DNA from: Lachnospiraceae bacterium
Lineage (GTDB): Bacteria; Bacillota; Clostridia; Lachnospirales; Lachnospiraceae
Direction: 5' to 3'
Length of the DNA stretch: 64,000 nucleotides
Assembly (NCBI GenBank): GCA_017624855.1
Contig: JAGAMF010000009.1
Coordinates: forward strand, 1-64,000
In this document: positions 1 through 8,210 of the stretch, piece by piece
Numbering within the stretch: position 1 is the first letter of the stretch
Layout of the letters: every line of letters starts with the position of its first letter
Made by a program: the position numbers and the translations under genes
The notes under the pieces: generated by a model
What the model saw: only the letters and a program-made list of their open reading frames with translations
Database searches by the model: none
Told to the model about the DNA's origin: nothing

Positions 1-1
1 T

Positions 2-202
2 GCTTATGATGAATTAGACAAAATTCAGTGTCCGGTATTTGTAATTGGCGGTTTGCAGGATAAGGTAACCAGTGGAGAGGCTTCCATAGAAATAGCAGAA
101 AAGCTTGGATGTAAATGTTTCATATATGATGACTTGGGACATGCGGCGTATGAAGAAGCAAAGGACTTTAATCAAAGAGTATATGAATTTTTAAAGGAAT
201 AA
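2..202 (+). CDS. Alpha/beta hydrolase, C-terminal fragment (5' end outside window)
   Basis: The reading frame is open from base 2 and stops with TAA at 200-202, giving the last 66 residues of a protein that begins before the window. The pattern is the end of an alpha/beta-hydrolase fold: a strand CPVFVIGG followed by LQDKVTS, which carries the usual catalytic Asp position, then DDLGHAAYEE, which carries the usual catalytic His. The nucleophile Ser would lie upstream of the window, so the substrate cannot be inferred. It is separated from the next operon by a strong terminator and a new promoter, so it is probably not part of that unit. Confidence 0.7.
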   Translation, partial: AYDELDKIQCPVFVIGGLQDKVTSGEASIEIAEKLGCKCFIYDDLGHAAYEEAKDFNQRVYEFLKE

Positions 203-388
203 AAGTATTTTTAAACACTTGAAAATTTCAGTTTGCCGAAGTGATAAAAGTATGTACTTTTTCTTAATAAAATGGTATATCGTATTGGAAAGAGGATAAC
301 AAATTTATATTCGCACTGCTCGGCACACCGCAGCACAGGCAGCGATTAATAATAAATAATGATTTAAAAATGTAATATTAAATCAAAA

Positions 389-421
389 ACTCCTATGCAT
401 ATTTTGCATAGGAGTTTTTTA
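389..421 (+). terminator. Rho-independent terminator
   Basis: A perfect 11-bp stem (389-399 with 405-415), a 5-nt loop and a run of T form a textbook intrinsic terminator. It closes the hydrolase transcript and insulates the EAL/CARF operon promoter directly downstream. Between 203 and 388 I see no gene. Confidence 0.85.
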
Positions 422-429
422 TATTTCGT

Positions 430-458
430 TTGATATACATATCAAGCTTTGATATAAT
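430..458 (+). promoter_or_regulatory. Sigma-A promoter overlapped by a palindromic operator-like site
   Basis: TTGATA (430-435), a 17-bp spacer and TATAAT (453-458) form a near-consensus vegetative promoter about 40 bases before the EAL gene. The -35 box lies inside a perfect inverted repeat, TTGATAT-AC-ATATCAA (430-445). A third copy of the half site, TTGATAT, runs into the -10 box at 449-455. A repressor bound there would block RNA polymerase. The regulator is not identifiable from the window. Confidence 0.7.
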
Positions 459-498
459 TTTTAACAGGAGTAAATAAGAAATATAAGGCGGTATAAAA

Positions 499-2505
499 AT
501 GAGCAAATCAAAAGAAAAGCGAATTAAAAGATTAAAGAGAAAGCACATATGGCCTTCCATTGTGGGTTTGGCTTGTATGATGTTTATATTTGCGGTGCTT
601 TTAGGACTTATTTTGTCCGTGTCGATGGTAGATGTAGTACATAGAAAACTAAATATGGGAATGGAGCATGCTCAAGATATTGCAGCTTTGTATGTGGATT
701 ATTCAGAGGAGGAAAGTGAAGGAAATCTTTGGATAGAACAGACTGTTTTAAATTACATGGAATTTTCCGCTGAAACAGAAGCGGTGGTTCTTTTGGATGA
801 ACAATATGAAACTGTTTGGGCCGGTGGGACTGCATTTCCTAATATAAAAGAGATGCAAACCATTGAAATGTTTGGCAAAGATGCAAATACCGAAATGCAG
901 GTAATTATTGAAGAAGACCGGTATAATATTTTTAAATTTGAAAATGAAATGGTGGAAATAGACGATGATTTTATAAGCCATATTGATTTTTCCGAGATGT
1001 TGGCGGAAGAAGAGTTGTCAAATGAAGAAGGATTTATTGGAAAAATTGATTTTAAAATCTGGTATGTAATTCCGGTAGAAGGCTACAATGTATGCGTATT
1101 GTCGGTCATTAATATTTATGGTTACGACTTAATGATGCTTGTGGTCTGCGCTGTTATGTTTGTTATTTTTACCGGTATCTTTGTAATATATTATTTGATT
1201 TCTTTTTTCAGCCTTATTTTGGGTATGCATAAAACCACCAAACTTATTTATACCGATATGATTACCGGTGGTCATAACTGGTTGTATTTCATAAAAAAGG
1301 GCAATCAGTTATTGAAACGAAATCGTTCGGGTAAAAGACATTATGCTATGGTGCATTTAAAATTGCGTAAATATCGTAGTTTTTGTACTTGTTTTGGCGT
1401 CCGTGAAGCAGAAGAGTTGACGGAAAAGTTTTATGGTGTTCTTAAAAAATATATGAAAAAGCATGAAACTTTTGCGCTTCATGAGAATGCGGAGTTTGGC
1501 TTATTGGTTACTTACGCGGATGTGGATGAATTGGTTTCCCGTATCAAATCATGGGAAAAAGCATTGGATGCGGTTTTGCCCGGCATTAAATTACGGTTTG
1601 TTAGCGGCGTATATTTGGTAGAACCGAAAGAATTGGATGTTGATTTGTTGTATAACAATGCTCTGCTTGCCGGTGAAATGTCAGGCGAAGATGCTGAAAC
1701 CAATATTGCATTTTACAATATTGAAATGAATAAGCAGAGATTGTGGGAGCGTAAAGTGGAAGACGATATGGAACGCGCTCTTGCAAATAAGGAGTTTAAA
1801 GTTTACTTGCAGCCTAAAATCAGTACCGGTGAAGAAAAGCTTGCCGGTGCAGAGGCTTTGGTGAGATGGATTCATCCTACGGAAGGCTTTATTCCGCCCA
1901 ACAAATTTATTCCAATCTTTGAACAAAACGGTTTTATTTTAAAATTGGATGATTATATGCTGGAAGAAATAGCCCGACAGCAGGCAGAATGGATTGCACA
2001 GGGAAAGAATATTGTTCCTATTTCGGTGAATGTGTCCAGAGCACATTTTACAAGAGAAGATTTGGCAGAGCACATCGTTGGCATTGTAGATAAATATAAA
2101 GTGCCCCATAGCGTTATTGAGTTGGAATTGACGGAAAGTGCTTTCTTTGATGATAAGCAAACATTATTGAATACGGTAAAAAGCTTGCGCGAAGCAGGTT
2201 TTCCGGTATCCATGGATGATTTCGGCGCCGGTTATTCTTCGTTGAACTCCTTAAAAGAAATGCATTTGGATGTTCTTAAAATAGATGCGGATTTCTTCCG
2301 TGGAGTAGAAGAAGAAAAACGAGGCATGCTGATTGTTTCGGAAGTAATTGATTTGGCTAAAAAGCTTGATATGAAAATTGTGGCAGAAGGTATTGAAAAC
2401 AAAGAACAGGTTGATTTTCTGACAGAACTGGAATGTGATCTGATTCAAGGGTATTTCTTTGCAAAGCCTATGCCCATCAGCGAATTTGAAGAAAAATATA
2501 ATTAG
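499..2505 (+). CDS. Membrane c-di-GMP phosphodiesterase (degenerate GGDEF-EAL)
   Basis: This is a 668-residue membrane protein that probably hydrolyses c-di-GMP to pGpG. A first membrane helix lies at about 17-42, an extracytoplasmic region of about 160 residues follows (no family recognised), and a second helix lies at about 206-240. A GGDEF-like domain (about 245-410) has lost its signature, reading ENAEFGLLV where GGDEF should stand, so cyclase activity is unlikely. The EAL domain (about 420-668) looks intact: EAL at E452, N511 in SVNVSR, E543 in ELTES, D573-D574 in DDFGAG, K594 and E630 in AEGIE. The gene is first in the operon. Its stop is only 18 bases from the next start, and both starts are preceded by a similar GGCGGTATAA ribosome-binding region. 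Activity is inferred from conserved residues. Confidence 0.85.
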   Translation: MSKSKEKRIKRLKRKHIWPSIVGLACMMFIFAVLLGLILSVSMVDVVHRKLNMGMEHAQDIAALYVDYSEEESEGNLWIEQTVLNYMEFSAETEAVVLLDEQYETVWAGGTAFPNIKEMQTIEMFGKDANTEMQVIIEEDRYNIFKFENEMVEIDDDFISHIDFSEMLAEEELSNEEGFIGKIDFKIWYVIPVEGYNVCVLSVINIYGYDLMMLVVCAVMFVIFTGIFVIYYLISFFSLILGMHKTTKLIYTDMITGGHNWLYFIKKGNQLLKRNRSGKRHYAMVHLKLRKYRSFCTCFGVREAEELTEKFYGVLKKYMKKHETFALHENAEFGLLVTYADVDELVSRIKSWEKALDAVLPGIKLRFVSGVYLVEPKELDVDLLYNNALLAGEMSGEDAETNIAFYNIEMNKQRLWERKVEDDMERALANKEFKVYLQPKISTGEEKLAGAEALVRWIHPTEGFIPPNKFIPIFEQNGFILKLDDYMLEEIARQQAEWIAQGKNIVPISVNVSRAHFTREDLAEHIVGIVDKYKVPHSVIELELTESAFFDDKQTLLNTVKSLREAGFPVSMDDFGAGYSSLNSLKEMHLDVLKIDADFFRGVEEEKRGMLIVSEVIDLAKKLDMKIVAEGIENKEQVDFLTELECDLIQGYFFAKPMPISEFEEKYN

Positions 2506-2523
2506 GAACGGCGGTATAAGATA

Positions 2524-5358
2524 ATGTCGACAGTAAAAGAGAAAGAAAAAAATATATTGATTCTTAGTATGAGCACTTTACATCCCAATATGGAACTTTC
2601 TCATTACTATGGTGAGGGCGTAAACGGTGATTATCGTTTTGACGGAGTGAGCCAGTTAGAGGCAGGAACCAAATATTTACTTCACTATTTGGCGGATAAA
2701 GGACAAAAAATCCATCGCATTATTGTGTTGAATACATGTCAAACCCATGGCGAGGATGCAACAAAGTGGGATGTAACAAGGTTAGCGCCCTATCTTCATG
2801 AAGCTGAGAGTCTGAACGCGGCCGGCTTTTATGAGAAGCGTATCAGAGAGTATCTTCAGTTCGGAGATAAATTTGTTGATCCGGAAATGTTTTTACGAGA
2901 TGCGGGAGTGAACGAAGAACTTGCGGCTTCGATTCGTGATTATATTAAGTTGGATTCCTTTTCTGATGTGGAATATAACAATGCCAAGAGTTTGGTTGAT
3001 GGAGCAGAGAAAGATGTTTTTGATGCAGAGTTTAAAAAATATGTAGAGGATAAGAATAGAATAATTAAAGAGGAATGCCTTTCTGCTCTGGTCAGATATA
3101 CAAATAATGCAGGTGCAAAAAATATTGCCTTGGAAGAGGTTATTAAAAATTACGAAATTCAGGTGGCAAATGCATCAGGAGCAATCGAAAAAGAAAAGAG
3201 AGCAATTTCTGCTTTTATCAAAGAATATATTTATACTTTTTTAAATACTCATGACCATTTTAAGCATAAAAAAGCAGACAACCGAAAGGCATTGGAATTG
3301 TTATATCCGCAGGTGCCGGCTGAGTTATTTAAGCATATTGCGGTTGAATATAAAAATGCTGACGGCAAATATATGAAAGATGAAACAACGGTAAAAATGC
3401 TGTGCGATGATTTGTTGGAGCTGAAAGGAACCGCAGAGAATCTTCATGTGTATATTGACAGCCAGGGCGGTGATAGAACTTTTATACATACGGTAAATGC
3501 GGCAATTGATTTGCTTAGTAATCGTAATGTGACAGTAGAAGAAATTATTGCCACGAATTTTAGTCGGGACAAACTAATCAATAAAGTCCGCTTTGTAACG
3601 AAAGATTATGCAATTACGGATTTGGGCGCCGGTATGAAAGCATTCCTTCGTTATGGTAAGGCAGAGGAGTTGCTTAGTTATTTGGATAAAAAAGGCTTGG
3701 GCGAGAGCGCAAATGAAAAAAAGTTAATCGATATTATTACGGGTATTGATGAAAGTATTCAGGTTTCAAATCCGGTAGGTTTATATGATTATCTTAACGA
3801 GTTAAAAACACATCCTGAGTTATTGGATGAATCCGGTTATTGTGATGTGAATATTAAAATAGTAGTAGAGGATATAAAAAGGGATTATGCCCGACTGTTG
3901 GATCGAGACAGTGATATCGTAGATGTAATCGAGTGGCTTTGCAAGAAGTCTCTTATGATACAAACTCTCACTTTTATTGAAGATAAGATGCCGGGGTATA
4001 TTGTGGGAGATTCTCGGATTATTCGTTTGGTGCATTCCTATGAATCGGATTATGCTGCGCTGGTTGCAAACGGATGGAAGAAAAATGTTGAAAATCGACT
4101 TGCAAACGGTTTTATTAGGGAAATTAACGGAAATCTTTTGGAATGGGATAAAAAAGAATATATGAAATATGCGCCGAAAATTCTTTTGCGTACATATTTG
4201 AATGCACATTTTGAAGAGATTGCTCCCAAGGTGAATTTGGCATCTTTACAAACGAATATCGACGAAAAATCTACTTTGTGGAAGCCTTGCATTATGTCTA
4301 TGCCGGTAGATGTCTTGTTTAAAAAATATAATGCAGATATGGGGTTGAATTTGCAATATGCTGCGTTTTGCAGCAAACATAAAGTACCTCAATATGCAAC
4401 GGTAAGAGAATTGGTAGAGGAAACCAAAAAGAATGATATTGTTGCGGGACGAATCAGTTTCCGTCCGGACAAATTATTTAATGAAACAGTAGTCGCTTTT
4501 TTGGAAAAAACATATAAATCCGGTGATAAGCGATTATATGAAAGTTATGTATCTGCTACAATGGATTATATTTCTTCCGGTAAAATGTACACGAGCGGTG
4601 ATAAAAATATCGTTATCGATTTGTTGATGGATACAATATTTATACAGGCAATGACAGATGTGAAAAACGGAAAGAAAGCTAATTCCACCACATATGAAGA
4701 TGCTTGTGAATTTATGAAGCTGTTGGACATAGGTGAGAATACAGATTTTTCTGATGCGATACAAAGTGATGATAAAGTGTATTACAAAATATTGAGAATA
4801 TTGATAGAGGATTATCAGTGTTGTGTTAATCATAAGGAATTCTCTATAGAAGATTATGTGGCAACTAAGACTGTAGATTTGGGACAACGACTTTCCGATT
4901 TGGCAGAGGAATTGTCAGATGCTTCGCTTTCGGATGAAGAAGCAATTGAGAAATATGTAGAATACAGAGATGTAGCAGTTAATTATGAGCATAACAGCCT
5001 GTTTAAGGAGCAGTCCGCTTTGTATGAAAATCCGCTTTTTTATGCAGAAGAATTGGGCGGAGAATTTTTGGAAGTATATAAAAATAACAGTGTGTTTTTG
5101 TATGATGAAAACTATTTCTATCAAACCGTTGCAGGACTTCGTGATGCTCATAAATTGGGAGACGATATCGACTTGGATGCGATTCATATTTCCCAAAGCG
5201 TTGATCGAAGAAAGTTGGAAAGATTTCTTTTGTTGCATAAGGCATTGAAAAACGAACGAAACAACACAAACCATGCTTCGGAAAAAAGTTTGCGACTTCC
5301 TCTGTGGGTGGTAAAACGAATGATTTACCTTTATATTGATTTGGCTAGGGAATTGTAA
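2524..5358 (+). CDS. Large divergent CARF-like protein with C-terminal HEPN-type motif
   Basis: This 944-residue protein is not one I recognise by name. Its ends look like a CARF-HEPN ribonuclease. The N terminus has a Rossmann-like strand NILILSMSTLHPN and then RIIVLNTCQTHG. A helical stretch of about 240 residues follows before the strand LHVYIDSQGGDRTF (D312, G315, G316, R318), which sits where the DxTHG motif lies in TM1812/Csx1 proteins. After it come a DLGAGM segment and an FLRYGKAEELLSYL helix, also in the TM1812 order. The last 35 residues hold RNNTNH (R912 to H917), an Rx4H motif like the HEPN RNase site. The middle (about 380-880) is helical and unassigned. By analogy it would bind a cyclic oligonucleotide and cut RNA; ligand and activity are inference. 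It lies between the EAL gene and the MYG1-family gene. Confidence 0.65.
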   Translation: MSTVKEKEKNILILSMSTLHPNMELSHYYGEGVNGDYRFDGVSQLEAGTKYLLHYLADKGQKIHRIIVLNTCQTHGEDATKWDVTRLAPYLHEAESLNAAGFYEKRIREYLQFGDKFVDPEMFLRDAGVNEELAASIRDYIKLDSFSDVEYNNAKSLVDGAEKDVFDAEFKKYVEDKNRIIKEECLSALVRYTNNAGAKNIALEEVIKNYEIQVANASGAIEKEKRAISAFIKEYIYTFLNTHDHFKHKKADNRKALELLYPQVPAELFKHIAVEYKNADGKYMKDETTVKMLCDDLLELKGTAENLHVYIDSQGGDRTFIHTVNAAIDLLSNRNVTVEEIIATNFSRDKLINKVRFVTKDYAITDLGAGMKAFLRYGKAEELLSYLDKKGLGESANEKKLIDIITGIDESIQVSNPVGLYDYLNELKTHPELLDESGYCDVNIKIVVEDIKRDYARLLDRDSDIVDVIEWLCKKSLMIQTLTFIEDKMPGYIVGDSRIIRLVHSYESDYAALVANGWKKNVENRLANGFIREINGNLLEWDKKEYMKYAPKILLRTYLNAHFEEIAPKVNLASLQTNIDEKSTLWKPCIMSMPVDVLFKKYNADMGLNLQYAAFCSKHKVPQYATVRELVEETKKNDIVAGRISFRPDKLFNETVVAFLEKTYKSGDKRLYESYVSATMDYISSGKMYTSGDKNIVIDLLMDTIFIQAMTDVKNGKKANSTTYEDACEFMKLLDIGENTDFSDAIQSDDKVYYKILRILIEDYQCCVNHKEFSIEDYVATKTVDLGQRLSDLAEELSDASLSDEEAIEKYVEYRDVAVNYEHNSLFKEQSALYENPLFYAEELGGEFLEVYKNNSVFLYDENYFYQTVAGLRDAHKLGDDIDLDAIHISQSVDRRKLERFLLLHKALKNERNNTNHASEKSLRLPLWVVKRMIYLYIDLAREL

Positions 5359-5387
5359 AAATCATGCAGATGTAGAGAGGTGTCATT

Positions 5388-6227
5388 ATGAATACGGATA
5401 TTGCAAAAATAAACAAAGCGTTTACTCATGCCGGCTGTTTTCATGCCGACGATGTGTTTGCAACAGCTTTGCTTTTGTATTTGAATCCTGAAATAGAAGT
5501 GATAAGAGGATTTCTGGTGCCGGAAAATTTTGACGGTATTGTTTATGATATCGGATTTGGTGAGTTTGATCATCATCAGAAAGACAGAAGAGTTCGTGAA
5601 AATGGCGTGCCTTACGGAGCTTTCGGGCTTTTATGGGAGGCTTTCGGTAAGTTGATTCTTGATGCGGAAGATGCTAAGGCATTTGATGAGGAATTCGTAC
5701 AGAAGTTGGATTACACCGACAATATCGGAGAGATGAACCCCATGTCGGCGGCGATAAATGCTATGAATGCCAACTGGGACGAAGCGGACAGCGAAGGCTG
5801 TTTTAATGCTGCGGTAGAATTGGCGGAAACTATATTAAAGCGCTTTTTTATGATGTACAGGTCGGCGCAGAAAGCAAAGGAAGCCGTTGAAAGCAAAATA
5901 ACGAACAGTCCGGTTCTTGTGTTGGATGCATTTTTGCCTTGGAAGGATGCGGTAGATGGCAAAGCAATTGATTATGTAATTTTCCCTTCTACAAGAGGCG
6001 GATACAACATTCAGGCTGTGCCTTTGAATAAGAATACCATTGAATTGAAAAAAGCGTTTCCGGAAAGTTGGAGATGTGCAACAAAGGATGAACTGGTGGC
6101 GCAGACAGGAATTGAATCATTTTCATTCTGTCATGCATCGGGATTTTTATGCGCTACGGATACTTTGGAAGATGCGTTGAAAGTGGCGGAAGCTGCATTG
6201 AAATATCATGATAATAAAGATGAATAA
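5388..6227 (+). CDS. MYG1-family (UPF0160) DHH-type metal hydrolase
   Basis: This 279-residue protein matches the MYG1/UPF0160 family, part of the DHH phosphoesterase superfamily. Visible metal-site motifs are THAGCFHADDV (H14, H19, D21, D22), YDIGFGEFDHH (D54, D61, H62, H63) and TDNIGEMN (D111). Eukaryotic MYG1 has been reported as a 3'-5' RNA exonuclease, and other DHH proteins cleave short oligonucleotides or cyclic dinucleotides. It is somewhat shorter than eukaryotic MYG1 but appears complete. A GAGAGG ribosome binding site precedes the ATG. It lies 29 bases after the large CARF-like gene and 39 before the second CARF-HEPN gene, so a shared role is likely: either RNA decay with the two putative RNases, or removal of their activating oligonucleotide. 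The family call is firm; the role is inference. Confidence 0.8.
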   Translation: MNTDIAKINKAFTHAGCFHADDVFATALLLYLNPEIEVIRGFLVPENFDGIVYDIGFGEFDHHQKDRRVRENGVPYGAFGLLWEAFGKLILDAEDAKAFDEEFVQKLDYTDNIGEMNPMSAAINAMNANWDEADSEGCFNAAVELAETILKRFFMMYRSAQKAKEAVESKITNSPVLVLDAFLPWKDAVDGKAIDYVIFPSTRGGYNIQAVPLNKNTIELKKAFPESWRCATKDELVAQTGIESFSFCHASGFLCATDTLEDALKVAEAALKYHDNKDE

Positions 6228-6266
6228 GGAATTGAAATCATCAATGTACAAAAAGGAGTAAAAAGC

Positions 6267-7970
6267 ATGGCGAAGCATTTGATGTCATTTTTGGGAACTA
6301 CCGAATATAAAGAGACCGATTATTATGCGGGTGATATTTCTAATCATAAAAGCAGTAAGTATATTTTAGATGCTTTAATCGATGTGGTTTGTAAGGAATG
6401 GGACTGGAAAAACGATAAAATTTCTGTTTTTTTAACAGACAAAGCGAGAGAGAACAACTGGGAAAAAGCGGGAACCCTTAAAGATATTTTAATTTCGCGT
6501 GGGCTTGATAAAAATATATTTGGTGTTGATATTGTGGCCGGTGGCAGTGAAAACGAAATTTGGCAGATGTTTGAGCAGATGACCGAGGCGATTGGCGAGG
6601 GAGATGAGTTGTACATTGATATTACCAATTCTTTTCGTTTCGTGCCCCTCCTTATGACTTCCGTTGCCATATTTGCGAAAACGGTAAAGAATGCTGAAGT
6701 AAAAGCGGTTTATTATGGAGCTTTTGTGCCCGGAGAGAATAAAACGCCGATTCTTAATATTGCAGGTTTTGTGGATGTTATTGACTGGTCGCAGGGAAGC
6801 CAGCTGTTTGTTAAAACCGGTAATATTGAGGCTATCAATAATTCTGCTTTGGCTACTTTGGGAGAACATAAAAATGAAGGCGCCGAGATGGAGCGTATGA
6901 TGAAGAATCTTTTGGACATGATGAATGGTTTGGATAATTCGCAGGGGGTTGGAACTACCGGTGAGGATGAAGAAAAGATAACCATATTGAATGCTTATAA
7001 GGATTATGAATATAATAAAGTGCTTTTTATATCGAAATATAAAAACGATATAAAGATGGCACCTGTGTACAAGGTGTTAAAAGTGATTGATGAGGATGTG
7101 GAGATTTTCCGAAATGCTGCCCGTTTGGATTCGAATTTTTTGATGGGCATGTGTGCGGTGTCTTGGTACATTCGCAAAGGAAAGGCCCAGCAGGGTTTTA
7201 CGGCGTTGGATGAAACCATGAAAACATATGTATGTCAACGTTACGGTATCGACGAAATAGATTACAGTGTTCGCGAAGATACTGTGCAAAAATTGTGTCG
7301 CTATTTAAATAGAGCATTGGATAGGGGGACAAGTAAGCCGGAAAAAGAACGCCGTGAAAAAGCATATAAGAAATGGATTAATGATATCTGGAAAGAGGAT
7401 GTTTTAAGAGATTGGAAGATGAGCCGTTCGGAAGAGAAGAATGCGAATGTACCCTACACATCAAAAAATGACAGTTTGTCTACGGTAAAAGAAAATCAAA
7501 ATCTTATTGACTTTTTAGATGAGCTTTCTTATGGGGTTGAAACAGAAGAATTAATAAAAAAATATTTTAGTGAAAATATTTATCATGCTTGGAAAGAAAA
7601 AAAACGTGGCGGCTCAAAGGGAAAGGTTAATATTGAGAAAAACAAAGAAAAGTTGTGGAATTTGTTTGAAAATGGTGTTGTTGAAAAAATATTTTATGGA
7701 TTGTCGCATGAATTTACCAAGTTGAAATTAACAGTAGGCGATCAGCGTAACAGCATGAATCATTTCGGCTATACCGATAAAAAGCTTTCAGAGAAACCTT
7801 TGAAAGATTTGACAAATCATTTTGCAAATTTTGTTACAATTGTTGAAAAAGAAAACGGCGGCCAATATGTAAAAACAGATGATGATGGAATTGTGACAAA
7901 TTTGTCGGAAGATATTTTAAAAGAATTGCGTGCGCTTGTAGAGGAAGCCAAAAAGTTTGTCGAAATTTGA
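6267..7970 (+). CDS. TM1812/Csx1-like CARF-HEPN ribonuclease
   Basis: This 567-residue protein matches the TM1812 (Csx1/Csx2-like) family of CRISPR-associated CARF proteins. The N terminus reads MSFLGTTEYKETDYYAGD, the hallmark FLGT..Y start. VFLTDKARENNWEK and the segment ENEIWQMFEQM follow, then the CARF motif LYIDITNSFR (D118, T120, R124), a variant of DxTHG, and AVYYGAF. The C terminus carries QRNSMNH (R494 to H499), the Rx4H motif of HEPN RNases. Family members are activated by cyclic oligoadenylate made by Cas10 and then cleave RNA, but no cas10 or CRISPR array is visible here. AAGGAG precedes the ATG. It is the last gene of the operon and is followed by a terminator. Membership is clear; independence from CRISPR in this genome is inference. 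Confidence 0.85.
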   Translation: MAKHLMSFLGTTEYKETDYYAGDISNHKSSKYILDALIDVVCKEWDWKNDKISVFLTDKARENNWEKAGTLKDILISRGLDKNIFGVDIVAGGSENEIWQMFEQMTEAIGEGDELYIDITNSFRFVPLLMTSVAIFAKTVKNAEVKAVYYGAFVPGENKTPILNIAGFVDVIDWSQGSQLFVKTGNIEAINNSALATLGEHKNEGAEMERMMKNLLDMMNGLDNSQGVGTTGEDEEKITILNAYKDYEYNKVLFISKYKNDIKMAPVYKVLKVIDEDVEIFRNAARLDSNFLMGMCAVSWYIRKGKAQQGFTALDETMKTYVCQRYGIDEIDYSVREDTVQKLCRYLNRALDRGTSKPEKERREKAYKKWINDIWKEDVLRDWKMSRSEEKNANVPYTSKNDSLSTVKENQNLIDFLDELSYGVETEELIKKYFSENIYHAWKEKKRGGSKGKVNIEKNKEKLWNLFENGVVEKIFYGLSHEFTKLKLTVGDQRNSMNHFGYTDKKLSEKPLKDLTNHFANFVTIVEKENGGQYVKTDDDGIVTNLSEDILKELRALVEEAKKFVEI

Positions 7971-8033
7971 CGATGAAAAAAAGTTGCGTTTTAAATGCAG
8001 AAGTTCTAAAATTTAATTAATCTTATATAAGAG

Positions 8034-8064
8034 ATGCTCCTAACTTAGGTTGGGGGCATTTCTT
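8034..8064 (+). terminator. Rho-independent terminator of the CARF operon
   Basis: An 11-bp stem with G-T pairs (8034-8044 with 8049-8059), a TTAG loop and a short T run lie about 65 bases after the stop of the TM1812-like gene. The rest of 7971-8210 shows no gene. Confidence 0.65.
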
Positions 8065-8210
8065 GTCAGAATGATATCTTTTATTCTTAAGGTCTCGTAT
8101 CGTGGATCGTACTCAGATTTTGTAATTTTAAAGAAACAGGATATGGTTTAAAACCGTATTTTTATTTTAGTTGCATTAAAAAAACAGAATGTATTGGGAA
8201 AGGGGTTTGT

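Noticed and set aside
3820-4376. Minus-strand open frames of 108-129 residues inside the large CARF-like gene
   Set aside because: They lie opposite well-coded plus-strand sequence, lack start signals and have the Phe/Ile-rich composition of AT-rich antisense frames.
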